Source of the DNA: Glandiceps talaboti
Taxonomy: Eukaryota > Hemichordata > Enteropneusta > Spengelidae
Assembly (NCBI RefSeq): GCF_964340395.1
Contig: NC_135566.1
Location: 574,001 to 638,000 of the forward strand
Length of the DNA: 64,000 nucleotides
Direction: 5' to 3'
Below are positions 1 through 12,318 of this stretch, piece by piece (position 1 is the stretch's first letter; every line of letters starts with the position of its first letter). Made by a program: the position numbers and the translations under genes. The notes under the pieces are model-generated. The model saw nothing but the letters and a program-made list of their open reading frames with translations, did no database searches and was not told the origin of the DNA.

Positions 1-294
1 AGCGTGGCAACCAATATATTGATTTGATACAGTAAGGTAGAGATAGTTAAAGTAAGTATAAATAGGCCTGGCAACCAAAAAATATGTGAAGTTTGCCTGG
101 CAACCAACAAATGTATGAAGTTTGTGTCATTTTAAATCATATGTTAATTCCAGTTGGTGGACTTTCAATGAATTATAAGTCAGTGTATTAAAATATGAAA
201 CATGTGACCTCAAAAGATTTTTACAGTTACAGACCAGTCCTGAACCCTTTCATTTGCATAATGGAATATACAGTGATAGCATTTCAGGTATCGG

Positions 295-772
295 CCAGAA
301 CCAATCTGATTAAAATCCAATGTAGTGTACACAATGTAGATGGTGCAATTTCTTTTTAGCTCTTGTTATTGTTGTTTGTTCCTTTGTGAGCGCCTGATCC
401 CTACATCTGATGCAGTACCATAGGTGTTCCCGAGTCACACGAGGGCGCTTAGTGAATTTACACACAAAAAAATATGTGTAATGTACTGAAACATATGGGT
501 ACAGCACTTCAGAGAACTCTGTTTGACAAGAACACAATGCTGTCTTTATTGTTTGGTGGTTCACTTTCTTTCAATTTTAAACGTTGAGTGTTATATTGTA
601 AGATGGATTCTGATTGGCTACTAGTAAGTATGAGACTGGGTTCAGGAAAACCTATGGTATTGAGTCAGATGTATATAACAGGTGCTCACAAAAGAACAAA
701 CAACAGTAAATGTAACGGCCAGAAGAAATCATACCATGTGCACTACATTGGATTTTAATCAGATTGGGCTGG
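295..772. mobile_element. Inverted-repeat (foldback) element, about 480 bp
   Basis: A 25-base sequence at 303-327 (core GATTAAAATCCAATGTAGTG) recurs as a perfect reverse complement at 741-765. The outer edges read CCAG (295) and CTGG (772), so the termini also match. The interior carries no recognisable protein. No clear target-site duplication is visible, so its superfamily is unknown. It is most simply a non-autonomous DNA transposon. Confidence 0.55.
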
Positions 773-1020
773 AACATAATTGTGTCATCCTTGTTTTGAC
801 CTCACAAATGAATTTTGTTTGCCTATAGAAAGTACAAAAGTTGGACTATTCAAAGAGTCGGGATGAGTAACATCATGTGTTATTATTTACTTCTATGGAC
901 TTTTATGTTGATATTTACTTTTATGTACTTTTGTTTACAATTGTTAAAGTGAGTGTACAGTTTCCTTAACATTTCTTCCATTTCAGTTCTTGTATATATT
1001 TGATAGTTTTACAGAAATTA

Positions 1021-1026
1021 AATAAA
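1021..1026 (+). terminator. Possible polyadenylation signal (AATAAA)
   Basis: AATAAA follows an AT-rich tract and precedes a T-rich stretch. It could end a plus-strand gene that begins left of the window, but no coding exon upstream supports this. Confidence 0.25.
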
Positions 1027-1504
1027 ACATTTTGTAATTCCCTAAATATGTTGTTACTGCTTCACTTATTTTATAAAAGAATTTCAGCTATATGGATTAA
1101 TTGTTTGATAATCTATCTTGGTTTGATTGATTAATTAATTAATTTTCTAATAGAGATGACTTTTGTTATTGTTTTGCCAGAGTAAGTACAATTTTACAAG
1201 CTGGAAAACTCAAAACAACTAGAAACTAAAAGAAATGTTTGTTATAAGGCCTACAAAAAAATTGTTTGGTTTCCGTTACCTGACCCCCACCTAGTTTTTC
1301 ACTAAACACTTTTTACGTATTCAAGAAATAAATAATAAAATCGCGAAATTTGTATTGTATACTCCCAAGAGAGTTGATGAAGTTTAAAGGGTTGTTGTGC
1401 TGCTATAGCTCCATAACATATTAATTGTAGTTTTGTAATTAAGTATGCACGGTGAGAATTTACTATGAGTGAAAGTTTAAAATTATTGTATAATGTTGTT
1501 ATCT

Positions 1505-1576
1505 TACCTATCTAGCTATCCATCTATCTAGCCATCTATCTATCTAGCTATCTATCCATCTAGCCATCTATCTATA

Positions 1577-1611
<35 letters not shown>
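1505..1611. repeat. (ATCT)n microsatellite, partly interrupted
   Basis: Tetranucleotide ATCT/AGCT repeats run across the interval. The right half is nearly pure. Confidence 0.9.
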
Positions 1612-1792
1612 GTTTGTGTGTGTGTTTATGGGCGCTTATATATATTTCTTAGCTGTTATCTTGTTTGTTTAAAATAAAACAACCTGTCACGGTTCCTTGT
1701 CGGATAGGTACTTCATTAAAATATACATGTACAGATGATGTGCAGATCTTGTTTTTATTGGGGAAATAAACTAGTCATCCACTGAGGGCGCC

Positions 1793-1802
1793 CTATATAA
1801 TG
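1793..1802 (+). promoter_or_regulatory. TATA-like box upstream of gene 1
   Basis: CTATATAATG lies about 50 bases upstream of the ATG at 1850. A start site 25-30 bases downstream would give a very short 5' leader. The position is right for a TATA box, but no transcript evidence is available. Confidence 0.4.
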
Positions 1803-1849
1803 ACCCCACCCATTCATCTTCACGCAATCCAACAGGTGAAAGTGTCAAC

Positions 1850-4800
1850 ATGGCTGACACCGTCGACAGACTTCCTCCTTGGGAAATACAGAGACGGTCC
1901 GCTGCATATAGGTACGTTGCAGCGGAGGAAGACACGGCATGGAATACACTAGAGAGCAGGAAAGCCAGTGGCAGAAACATGTACTACGATCTATATCAAT
2001 GGAAGATGGGACAGTCGCCGGACAATGTTCAACGATTCTGTGCTCCCGATGTCAAGGAAGACGAACGGGAGGAGTTGATAGAATGGATTCGTGATGTCGA
2101 CGACAGTGGGTCGTGTCAGAGCTTACAAATCATGTTCGCATTTTCCGTGCCATACCCGGTTGCGTTAGACTTTATTGTCGGTCTAGAAGACTCGATAGTT
2201 TCTATGGGTGCCGTAAGTACATGTATTGCCTATTGGTAGTAGTAGACGCTAGTGTAAGGTTGTGAAGATATGCCAAACTTCCAGTCAAGTGGACATTTTA
2301 CGATTGGTCCATACTAAAGTTTGTGGGCGTCGCCCAAATTTAATTCAGTAAATCTCAAGAAGTTTGTTGATAACTAAATTTCTTATTTTCTTTGCAATAC
2401 ATCCAAGGACAATGACAAATACAGTACGTGTTGTACTCATGTAAAAGTTACATTTGTTTGCACTGATTGTTTTTACAAACGTGGTTCCAAATCATTAAGT
2501 CCAGTCTACTGGTTCTGCCAACTTTGTTTCACTTGTTTGCACAATAGCAATGTTAAACATTCCTTTGAAGTGTGAGGGGCACCGCCATGATTTATAGTCT
2601 ATGTGAAGAAGAGAGGATATATTTAGAATAGATATGGTTGTGAATTTCGATAACATATTTATTCAAAAAACAGTCAAATTAACATAGAAATTTGCTAATG
2701 AATAACCCATTACTGCAAACACTATCAAATTTAGTTTAACACAATGAATAACCCCTTGAAAATAATGAGTTTGTTTGTTTGTTTGTTTATATCAACTATA
2801 TGATCTTTTCAGACATTTTGATCTGACTTCTAAATCACTATTAATTCATTTGTAATTTTTCACAAACTACCGTCCTAGCCTACTAGTATAGGAATTTAGG
2901 CCATTAATTCAACTGCAATATTAGCACATTTTGTCATCTCTGTTTTGTACAATTTTGTTTTCTCAGTTGAAAATTGTTGAGAATAATCGACTCTTTCAGT
3001 GGAGAAGAAATTTGTCTATAAATACAGGGGTTTAAAAAGAAAGTTAAATTATTCCTTTTTATCATCAGAATGATTGTTTGTAGCAGCTGACAGAAAAAAA
3101 AGTTATTGTATATTGTTTCTTTCAGAGTTTTAGAAACCAATTAACAGTAAAATTGACCTCTTTTTCCCCCCTATACATTCCACTGTAATTTGATGGGAAA
3201 ATTAGAGTTTGTCCATGCTAACCACCTAAAAAATGCTGAAATCATGTTGTTACTTGTAACTTTTTTTTCATTTTCACTTCGGATTCAAATTTGTTTTGAA
3301 AGCTGTGAATGAATAGACAATGGAGGATTGTCACTATCTTCCATTGTCAAACAAATGTGTCAGTTACATTGACAAACTATTTGACAAATTGTAATGCACC
3401 ACCAAGGCAGTCTCTCAATATCATATTTATATAAATGACTCATTTTTAGACAACTTTGGCCAACAATATCCTTTATGTTCAAGTTCATGTTACAAGAGAA
3501 CCTCAAGTGTGTTACACAGCGTGAAGGCAGTACTGTCTGTACCATGCTGACTTTTCTATATTACTTTCAAAATGATGAGTTTGTTGGTAAGGTTTAAAAA
3601 AAATTGAAATTCTCTCTAAATAATCATACATTATATGCAAGTCTATTTCTTTAATTAATATCTGTGATACAGCTATCACAGGCTTTTTTCAAAGAATTAC
3701 TGTGTTGATCAAAGCATAGACAGTGGAGGGGGCTCCCCCTCCACTGTCTATGATCAAAGAAAGCAATTTTCTACATCATATTTTTTTAGCAAAATAAAGC
3801 AAATAGGGGTTAGTCATGGAATTAGACTGATAGTTTGATTATTGTATGTGTATCCACAATAACAAAATCATTCAGTCTATTAGGGAATTACAATCAACAA
3901 AGGGAAACAAGTGTCAAAGTATAAAAAATAAATATTTGAAAGTATCATTATTTGTTTATATTTTTGTTTACAGGGTTGTGGATACTGGGAATATTTACTG
4001 GTGAAGAGAGGAGTAGAAGTTATATGCTATGACCAGAATTCCCAATATGCACCTGAAATGAGATACATGGAAATCAAGGTATGATATACACTTTACACTA
4101 CACATATGACTTCATTCAATGAATACCATGTATTCAGGGAAGACTAAAATACAAAGTCATATAACTCTATGTAACCTTAACTGTACGCATATCTCCTTCA
4201 CTGCAATATTTGAAATCAAAGGACTATGTTGTCATAGAGATGGTTATCCTGTTTGATTCCTGGCTTTTCAAGCACCTTTTTTCCAGTCAATGTTTAATAA
4301 TCAAGCTACAATCTGTATTTTTGTACACTTTCTTTTTCCATTTTATCAGCACAATTTCGAACCAAGACAAGACTTTAAAATGCATAAATACATCGTGGTG
4401 GTGGGGGGGGGGGGTGTTCCTATCATCCCTTCCCTTTGTGGAAAGGAGTGATAACAAAAGCCACAACTACTGATCTTTCTATATAAACCAAGAAAAGGTT
4501 ATTATGACAACTTTGAACTAAGCACACACAGGTCCAAATTGTGGTGTTTAAAAATTGCACTATGAATGCTAATTTGCAGTTTTCAGTATCATTATATTAC
4601 AATGACATAGTAGGCATGGCTCATTGAACATTTCAAATATCATTTTTATGATATCACTCTATTTACAAAAAATTCATCTTCTGAAGTAGAAATCTCTGTT
4701 TTATACAGTTTTAAACAATGTGGGATTGTTTAGAAACAGGTTCTGGAAAGGAATGATGTCCACACACAACCAAGTACTATAAAAACAGCTACTCATATTT

Positions 4801-5735
4801 TATTGACATCTAACAAAACTCTCCTTATACCTCCCTTAGGATGGTGGTCCAGAGAAACTCGAACAACATTCTGACCGAACATTGTTGATCAGTTGGCCAG
4901 ATACAGACGGTAAGAGTTCTACATACATTGTATCTTTCATATCATCATTGTTATCATAAAGTTAATTACAAACATTGTAAGAAAGTTATCTGAGTGAGAT
5001 ACCTTTCAATTCAGACTCAGACCCTGAAAATGTGACTTTAATATGCTGCAAATACCTGGCATATACAGTTAATTCCAAAAACAAAATACAGATACAACAA
5101 TGCAATTATAGTTTGATGATTCACTGATGACATTTTGAATGCATCAAGAGTTGTTACTTTGTAGGCAAAGGCTTCAAGGAGATGATTCCAAGCTTTACAT
5201 GTGTGTGGATAGAGGGATTATACTATAGGATAGGCACTTCATTGTGTCTTCCTATCGAGCTGGATTGTTTTCCAATAAATGCTTTCAAAAATATTTTATG
5301 AAGTAACCAAAGAACACACACCAAACCAAACCAAAGCAACTGTCAATAGTCTTTCATTGTTTGCTTGTATAGTAGATAGTTGTGGCTAAATTATTCCAAC
5401 TGAATGAATACTTCTATATATATCTCTAATGTTTTGGTTTTTCAGAGTCGTCAACATTTTCCTTGGAATGTTTAAAACACTACAAAGGCAGTTCGATCAT
5501 TCACATTGGAGAATTGTTTGGTGAAACGATGTCTGCTAATCCTTGGGGACAGTCAACCTCACGTGACTTCCAGCTGCAACTTGGTAAAGAATTCCGCTGT
5601 GTAAATCGCACACAACTGCCAAACTGGCCAGGACACATGGACTCTTTGACACTGTGGAGGCGGGTAGAAAAACCTGTGGACTGCGACGGAGCTTCATTTC
5701 AATATGTAGATGTGCCACCCAAGAGGTATTATTAG
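1850..5735 (+). CDS. Uncharacterised methyltransferase-like protein, 275 aa, 4 exons
   Basis: Exons are 1850-2212, 3974-4078, 4840-4909 and 5446-5735. All introns are GT-AG and the frame is open across every junction. The N-terminal part, residues 1-121, begins MADTVDRLPPWEIQRR and is rich in charged and aromatic residues. The exon 1/2 junction falls inside MGA|GCGYWEYLL, which resembles the glycine-rich SAM-binding loop of Rossmann-fold methyltransferases. An acidic strand end, VICYDQN, follows. A later TLLISWPDTD segment and an SIIHIGELFG strand complete a plausible Rossmann core. The protein ends PPKRYY. I recall similar predicted proteins across eukaryotes and some bacteria, but no characterised member, so substrate and role are unknown. 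No signal peptide or membrane segment is visible. The start is the first ATG after the TATA-like box. The gene model is strong; the function is inference. Confidence 0.8.
3707..3759. mobile_element. Tiny hairpin flanked by 8-bp direct repeats
   Basis: In intron 1 of the first gene, a palindrome with arms CATAGACAGTGGAGGGG (3715-3731) and its reverse complement (ending 3751-3752) sits between two copies of GATCAAAG (3707-3714 and 3752-3759). The 8-bp duplication resembles a hAT target site. The whole insert is about 37 bases. It may be an extreme minimal MITE or a remnant. Confidence 0.55.
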
Positions 5736-6308
5736 TATGACACAAGTGTACATTGCAGAAAGGACTTTGGTATCAGAGAGTTGCAAAGATTGGACATTTA
5801 TAAAGTAAATAACCCACCACAAATATCTACACATTCTACTATAAGCACTCTGTGCATTTGATGGAGCTGAGGGCAGTCTTTGGGCTAACACTTTCTCAGG
5901 AAGTAAGGGCTTCCTATTATATAGGTAATATGTATATGGAATTTAATTTACATGTATATAAATCAACTGAGACTCTTAGTAGGATGTTTTTCATTAATAT
6001 GACCTAATCAAAACTAAGTTGTAAAACAAATAGTCGGCTTACAACTTTCATGAATATTTATGATAGTTTCATGTTATCACATTTTTATTAGCATATTTCT
6101 TGGGTATTTTGTTTTACTTTCGCATTAGGTAAGTTATTTACACTCTGAATTTTAAGAGTAAGGAAACAACATTTTTGGGTTGTATTTTTCAAGTTTTTTA
6201 ATTTTCCCATTGTCGTATGTTTGATTCCCACAATAGTATGGTGTCGGCCATCTTGTATTCATGTCAGTCATGGTCTTTTGCATTATTAGTGTTATTGTCA
6301 AACACAAT

Positions 6309-6475
6309 GTGATTGGTTCTTTTCAAATACTAAATGATGATTATGATTGGTTCTTTTCAAATACTAAATGATGATGATTGGTTCTTTTCAAATACTAAAT
6401 GATGATGATTGGTTATTTTCAAATACTAAATGATGATTATGATTGGTTCTTTTCAAAGTCTGAATCATGATTATG
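6309..6475. repeat. Tandem repeat, unit about 28-34 bp, five copies
   Basis: Units read ATGATTGGTTCTTTTCAAAT followed by ACTAAATGATG with small length changes. The last copy is diverged. Confidence 0.85.
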
Positions 6476-6904
6476 GTAACAGAAATAACCAATACACCCT
6501 AGATATTACTATTGAGTATCGTACATAGGTTGTATACAAAAAATTAAAACTATTTTAATGTTTTATTAAGCAGATATGACTGTAAATCAAAAAATTTTGA
6601 CAATAAGAAAACATATCAAGATGTCTATATAGGTTTTGAAAATATTATTTTAATATTTTAAAATAAAATCTTATTATCCAGTAGTACTGATGGTCGAACA
6701 GTTTCTAGTAAATTGTTAATGACCAGTACTTGTACTATGATAACTGAATACATATGATTGATGATAATTTTGATTTTACATCTAATTTTAATAACAGATA
6801 TGGTGGTATGATTTCACAAAAATCAGTATTATCTCCTCTATATCCTTAAACACGTTCATCAGGTCAGTAAAGCATAGTAATAATAATTCCTTGTACCACA
6901 ACAT

Positions 6905-7503
6905 GGATTCTTACTTACTTACTTACTTACTTACAAGTAACGTTTCTCCTGTTCAGGTCGACAGGTCTTGTCAAACTGTCCGTTTGCTGGCTTGACCACT
7001 AAGGCAGCATATTGGTGATGATGTGATCGCGTAGAGATGATGTAATAGGGAACTTGCAAACCTGCCATGTTGAATGTTGCATCATGGGAAATGTGATAAT
7101 AAATACTAATGAATTGGTATTGTAAACATTACTGTTATATTGTTTGCAACCATGAATTCATAGTTACCCTGACCATTGTGGGAGGTTTTTTATCGATAGC
7201 TCCAGATTAGATAGTACGATAACCACAGATAATCCCATAGTCCTTTGCATCTGAGCATGCTCAGTCTGGATTGCAAGTTCCCTATTGATAAGCCCAGTTC
7301 ATCCCTATTCATAATAATAAAATATATTTATTCAGGGTAGCTCAAGTAAGTATTACAGTACAAAAGTAAGTGAAACACTTCTTTCCGTTGAGGCCCTCAC
7401 ACTTCTTTCCGTTGAGGCCCTCATGCTTACAAGACACCATCTAGTGGTAAAGCCAGCAAACGGAGAGTTTGGCAAAGCCTACTGAACAGTAAGTAAGAAC
7501 CCT
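6905..7503. mobile_element. Inverted-repeat DNA element with a nested MITE
   Basis: The left arm (6949-7001, from CTGTTCAG to TGACCACTA) is matched in reverse complement at 7442-7489. Both carry CCGTTTGCTGGCTT. The TTCTTACTTAC edge also recurs inverted at about 7490-7500. The arms are separated by a second, inserted element (7048-7282). A CCGTTGAGGCCCTCA segment is duplicated at about 7385-7425. No coding capacity is seen. Confidence 0.65.
7048..7282. mobile_element. MITE, 235 bp, TA target site (mariner-like)
   Basis: Terminal inverted repeats GGGAACTTGCAA (7048-7059) and TTGCAAGTTCCC (7271-7282) are each bordered by TA (7046-7047 and 7283-7284). This is the signature of Tc1/mariner-type non-autonomous elements. 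It lies inside the larger inverted-repeat element and is therefore younger. Confidence 0.7.
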
Positions 7504-8553
7504 GGCCTTGGAGATGGTAGAGGAACATATTATTTCTACAGTCTCCTATATAATTCAATTATCTTTACACTGTATGCAATTTTACGGACGTGTTGAAGAC
7601 CCAAACACAGACAAATTACAAGAAATATTTAGAAATTTGATTAGAAATATTGACGGATAAATATGCTTTATTTTCATATTAAGGAAGATGTTTATTTTGA
7701 AACTAGAATGAGTAGGCCTAATATTTCTGTGAGGGGACAAAAAGCAACAGAATATAATAATGACATCAATTTTTTTGTAATATTTTCTAACTCAACTAAC
7801 ACAGTATTGATTGGAATGATTTGAATACATAAAGATCCAAATTGGTGTTTAAGAGTGTCATTCAGTTTGACTACCAAACAACGCAGGTTTTCACCGGGTA
7901 CTGTGGTTTCCTCATCCGCTATTAAACCTTGAACTCTCCTCTTGTTATTGTGCAATGCCTATTGGATGGTTTGTAAATAAAACACAACACAGGAAGAGTA
8001 ATGTAACTAATTTCTATAGTGTTGTTTGACCCTTAAATAGCTATTAATTATTACAGTTGTAATAATTCTGACCTACCTACCCTATTTTCTGAAATCATGT
8101 TACCAGAAACAAACATTTTTTTTATTTTTCCTAACTGTTGTTTGACCCTCAAATAGCATTGTTATTGTCTCTAATGACAATGTGACGCATATATATATAC
8201 TTCCTGTTTGGTTGCTATGCAATGCATTTGTTGTGTTTAATGTTGTTACTTTTTCTAATTCCTGTTTTCCAACCAATTTTAGATAGTTATGAGAAAATCA
8301 CAAACATGTATTTTCAATATGGAGGTAAATATAGACTGTCACTTCTCAAAAGGAAATGCATAGTCGTTATGGAAAATGTTTGACTGATTTGCCATCATTT
8401 AAACAAAGAAATACAGGAATGTTGTCATATTATCTTTTATATGTGGTGTCTGTGATTTAGATTGTCTTTTAGACTGTGTGTTTGTATTTTCTTTCCTACT
8501 TGCATGTATATATGCATTTGTGTTAGAGTGTGTCGCCTATACATCTGTTAATA

Positions 8554-8663
8554 GCTGCAATAATTGTAGCCCTAGTTGTGATTTTTAGCACAACTGAACT
8601 AGTTCAGTAGTGCAATAAGCATGGAAGAGTGTCTGTCTGTCTGTGTGGATGGATGTGTGTGTG

Positions 8664-8695
<32 letters not shown>

Positions 8696-9721
8696 AGTGT
8701 GTGCGTGTGTGCACACGTGCGTACATGCATGTGTGTGTGTAAACAATTTAAAGTCAAAAACCACTGGACCAATTGGCATGATATGTGGTGTGTATATTAC
8801 GTTGGGTGTTCAAATCAAAATGATCTCATCACGGGTATGTGATTTGGGTCAAAAACCTTAAACTCCAAAACTATTTGGCAGATTGGCCTGAAATTTGGTG
8901 GGAATGTTCTTGGGGATGTGTAGATTAAGAATTGATCATCACATGGTGATTATGTAAGTAATATGCAAATTAGGTCTAAAAATGTGAAAAAATTACTGAG
9001 CAGACGGGGGCTGAAATTTGGTGGGAACATTGCTAGCACTGTTTAGATTAAGAATTGTTCATGACGTAATGATCCCATCAGTGATATGCAAATTAGGTAA
9101 AAGATGTGTCTTTGGGCTGATTTTAATGGGAATGCCTATGGAGATATCTACATGAAGGTGAATTCACAATATGATGATCCCATTATTGATATGCAAGTTA
9201 TGTATAAAAATCTCAGATTTGATCAAAAACTTATATCTTGAAAACTACACCATGAATGGGCCTGAACCTTGGTGGGGATGTTTCTGGAGGTGTTATTCTG
9301 CTGTTACTGTTCAAAACATTTTGACACAACTGGCCCTAGCAACCCTTAGCAACAGTTACATGATAATGCATATTACAAAGATAACACCAGTGATTGGTAG
9401 GTAAGTGAATAAAGAATAAGAAAATGTAATGTAAATATGCCGAGCAACACGCCCATAGCAACAACCAAATGGTGGTTTATATTGCAAAGGTGAAAACTGG
9501 GAAGGGTAGCCAGTGAAGAAAGATTCAAAAAATGTATGCAAGTATGCCTAGCAACAAGGTCACACTCATAGCAACAGCCAAATGATGGTGTATGCTTTTT
9601 TCGTTCCGGGATTTAACATTTTAAAAAAGTTGGTTTTATGTTAAAGTTAAACCCCAGAACAAAATAGCCCAAAAAACAAACCCACCTCAAAATCAAAACT
9701 AACGCTACAATTTATTGCGGC
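8554..9721. mobile_element. Decayed repeat bounded by TA-flanked inverted ends
   Basis: The left end GCTGCAATAATTGTAGC (8554-8570) and the right end GCTACAATTTATTGCGGC (9704-9721) are inverted relatives, each next to TA. Both match the termini of the intact MITE at 49460-49628, and about 80 bases inside the right end also align with it. Between them lie a GT microsatellite and several diverged copies of a segment reading GAAATTTGGTGGGAA. These belong to a dispersed family that begins TTAGCACAACTGAAC, also seen at 57790. Whether this is one element or two neighbouring fragments is unresolved. Confidence 0.5.
8633..8738. repeat. (GT)n microsatellite, interrupted
   Basis: A GT-rich tract with GTCT and GC interruptions. 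Reading frames through it are artefacts. Confidence 0.9.
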
Positions 9722-11338
9722 TAACGCGTCTGAGATCAACATTGCACGTTCGCTGGTCAATGGTTAGGGCGGCCTTACTTGAAATTATGTTTCTTATGAC
9801 CCGACCGACCCTATACTTCTTCCGATTGAGGCGAAATTTTAAAAAATCAACGCCCTCTATGTCGGATGAAAAAAAAATCACGTCACGTGATTGTCAGCTG
9901 ACAATACCAACAACACGTATATGAATGAAAATTATCCTTTTAATTTCAGGATACAAAAATTTCCTTAATTCTGACCTTAATTGTCATTTCTAAGTCATTC
10001 AGACTTAAAATATTATTATGAATTTAAAGTATCACCAACATATATTCACGTATACTTACTTCTTTTTCCTTTAGTTTTAAGCGACCGACCGCCCCCATCC
10101 TTTTTAAAGTGTTAGGATGAGAGAAGGATATAGTTTGAAATAAAGTTAACAATGAGACAACAACTTAACGCAAGTTGAAGTCTGTATGATATTTTAGGGC
10201 ACTAGTAAAATGAAATAATGAATCTATTCCCTATGCAGGACATGAACATTGCAATTGTGGAGTATTCAACAGGTAGAGTGTCACAGTGACGTTAACAGGG
10301 GAACCACAATACACTGTACAAAACGAACAATGACAGGGGAGACTTGCAGCTGCTTCGTGGGAGAGCACACAGTAAAAACACCACCTATAGAGAGAGTAAG
10401 AGTGAATCATTGAATAGAACATCTCGTTATAAACTCGTGTCTACTTGTAATCATTTTTTTTAAATCAGACATTCTATAATTGGTTGGTACTTGCGAGTTA
10501 CGTTGATCTGGTAATAGTAATATGTATATACTCATGTACAAAGTATTCTCACGGACTCTGTCTTAGTCAGTTTTATCATAGCATTTTTACAACGATATAT
10601 TCATTTACGTCAGGATCCATGTCTAGTAGGAAAAATAATGATGGTCATAACCGTTGCTATGGTTACTTCCTTTGATCTACATACATTAATAAATTACATG
10701 GCAAACCAAAGCCGGTCAGAGGCACAAGAAACTAAACACAAAGCATAAAGTATACGTAGTAAAAGAATGAACACTACCAACGAGGAAGTTATGAGATATA
10801 TCCCATAATATGCCTGTTGTGTACCGTCTTGCAAACTTACTCATATCGATAGCATTCCTATAAATTTGTTTCCAATTTAATAAAAATGATTTAGTATAAT
10901 GCGCGTGTTTTGCTATTTGTTTGTTGTGAGATGCCAAGGTGTGTGGAATGATTACGACCACTTGCGATGAAAAATATGTCAGTTTTAAAAACAAGTATTA
11001 AGTGTCTACCACAAATATTAAATTTTAGAAAACAACGCTTCTTGCATTTAATTTGCGTAATTTTTGAATGTGTATGCTATTGGTGTAAAATTCTCTAAAA
11101 TGGTAACAATGAACAGCGAATTAACACAGTCACCTAGACGTTTGACTAGCGTTTGTATTTTCAGCGTGCGTTATTCAACTGCTTCTTCATGAACTTGATT
11201 GAGTTTAGAACAGCTTCTAGGATTTGAGTCTTTGCTAGCTGATCATATGGTATGATATTATACTTTCCGCTGATGCAACAAAAAAATGAGTACTTGGAGC
11301 GTACATAAGGTTGGTTTCTCATGAAAGGAAGCATTTCA

Positions 11339-11380
11339 TGATGACATGACATGACATGACATGAGATGAGATGAGATAAG
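11339..11380. repeat. (ATGAC)n / (GAGAT)n short tandem repeat
   Basis: Pentanucleotide repeats ATGAC then GAGAT, about eight units in total. Confidence 0.85.
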
Positions 11381-11390
11381 ATGCAGAAAT

Positions 11391-11550
11391 ACAACACTCT
11401 CCCCTTCATCCACCCAGCACCCCCTTTCATACAATACTTTCCCCTTCATCCACCCAGCACCCCCTTTCATACAACACTCTCCCCTTCATCCACCCAGCAC
11501 CCCCTTTCATACAATACTTTCCCCTTCATCCACCCAGCACCCCCTTTCTC
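11391..11550. repeat. 40-bp minisatellite, four copies
   Basis: The unit begins CCCCTTCATCCACCCAGCAC and continues CCCCTTTCATACAACACTTT. Four nearly identical copies are strongly C-rich on the plus strand. Confidence 0.9.
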
Positions 11551-12027
11551 ATCGAGTCTTAAACATACAACTGTAGCAATACGGATTGTAAACGAAGAAA
11601 AGCATGTTCTATTTGAAAGTTATTCGGTGATTGGTTGTTGGACGTCCTATATAGTTTCAAAATATATGACAGCCAATAGGAATCTTTCATGTAATCCCAC
11701 TCTAGGCTACGTGAGTTTATTTTGTAAATTTTTACATTTATCCACCCTTCCCATCTCCGTAGGGTTAACGAGATGGGTTAACACGCATGAATGATTAGCA
11801 TTATTGGTATCCAAGCAGTAAGTGTTATTCACAATGAAATGTTCTGTCTTTTGGTCACGTGTTAAGAAGAGTAAACGAAATAGGCCCAAGCAATAATAAT
11901 ACTATGTAACATTTGATCAATTAAAATACGGTGGTCAATTATGGTCTATTTATTTTTTAATTGCCTATATTTGTGTCGCAAAATAACGCGGGTGAGATAG
12001 CAAGAAAACGACGGGTAATGGACTAGC

Positions 12028-12318
12028 AAACACAGTCGCTTGTGAGCTAATTTTCTATATCAGATTTCTAGAATGATCATAATACAAAATAATGACGTTA
12101 CTGGGTATCTACGAATATTCAAAAAATACTGTCACTGGTGTTTGTATTGGAAAAGAAATTGGAAATGCAAACACCGGTGAAGCTATTTTTTGAATATTCG
12201 TAAATACCTAATAACGTCATTATTTTGTATTATGATCATCCTGGAATAGAATATTATCATCCTGGAATAGAATATTATCATCCTGGAATAGAATATTAGC
12301 TCATAAGTGACTGTGGTA
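12028..12318. mobile_element. Foldback element, arms over 110 bp
   Basis: The sequence from CACAGTCGCTTGTGAGCTAA (about 12030) through TGACGTTACTGGGTATCTAC is matched inverted between about 12170 and 12318. The loop is about 25 bases. The right arm is lengthened by three tandem 21-bp copies containing ATCCTGGAATAGAATATT (12237-12300), so it no longer matches the left arm perfectly. No coding capacity. Confidence 0.7.

Larger units (their letters stand above)
1..1792. other. Intergenic region left of the first gene
   Basis: No convincing coding exon was found. The first 120 bases hold three spaced copies of a short CTGGCAACCAA-like motif, probably part of a dispersed repeat. An inverted-repeat element (295-772), a possible polyadenylation signal (1021-1026) and an ATCT microsatellite (1505-1611) are listed separately. 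If the polyadenylation signal is real, the left part could be the 3' untranslated end of a gene that starts outside the window. Confidence 0.5.

Noticed and set aside
11381-11794. 137-codon plus-strand frame
   Set aside because: Mostly the 40-bp C-rich minisatellite.
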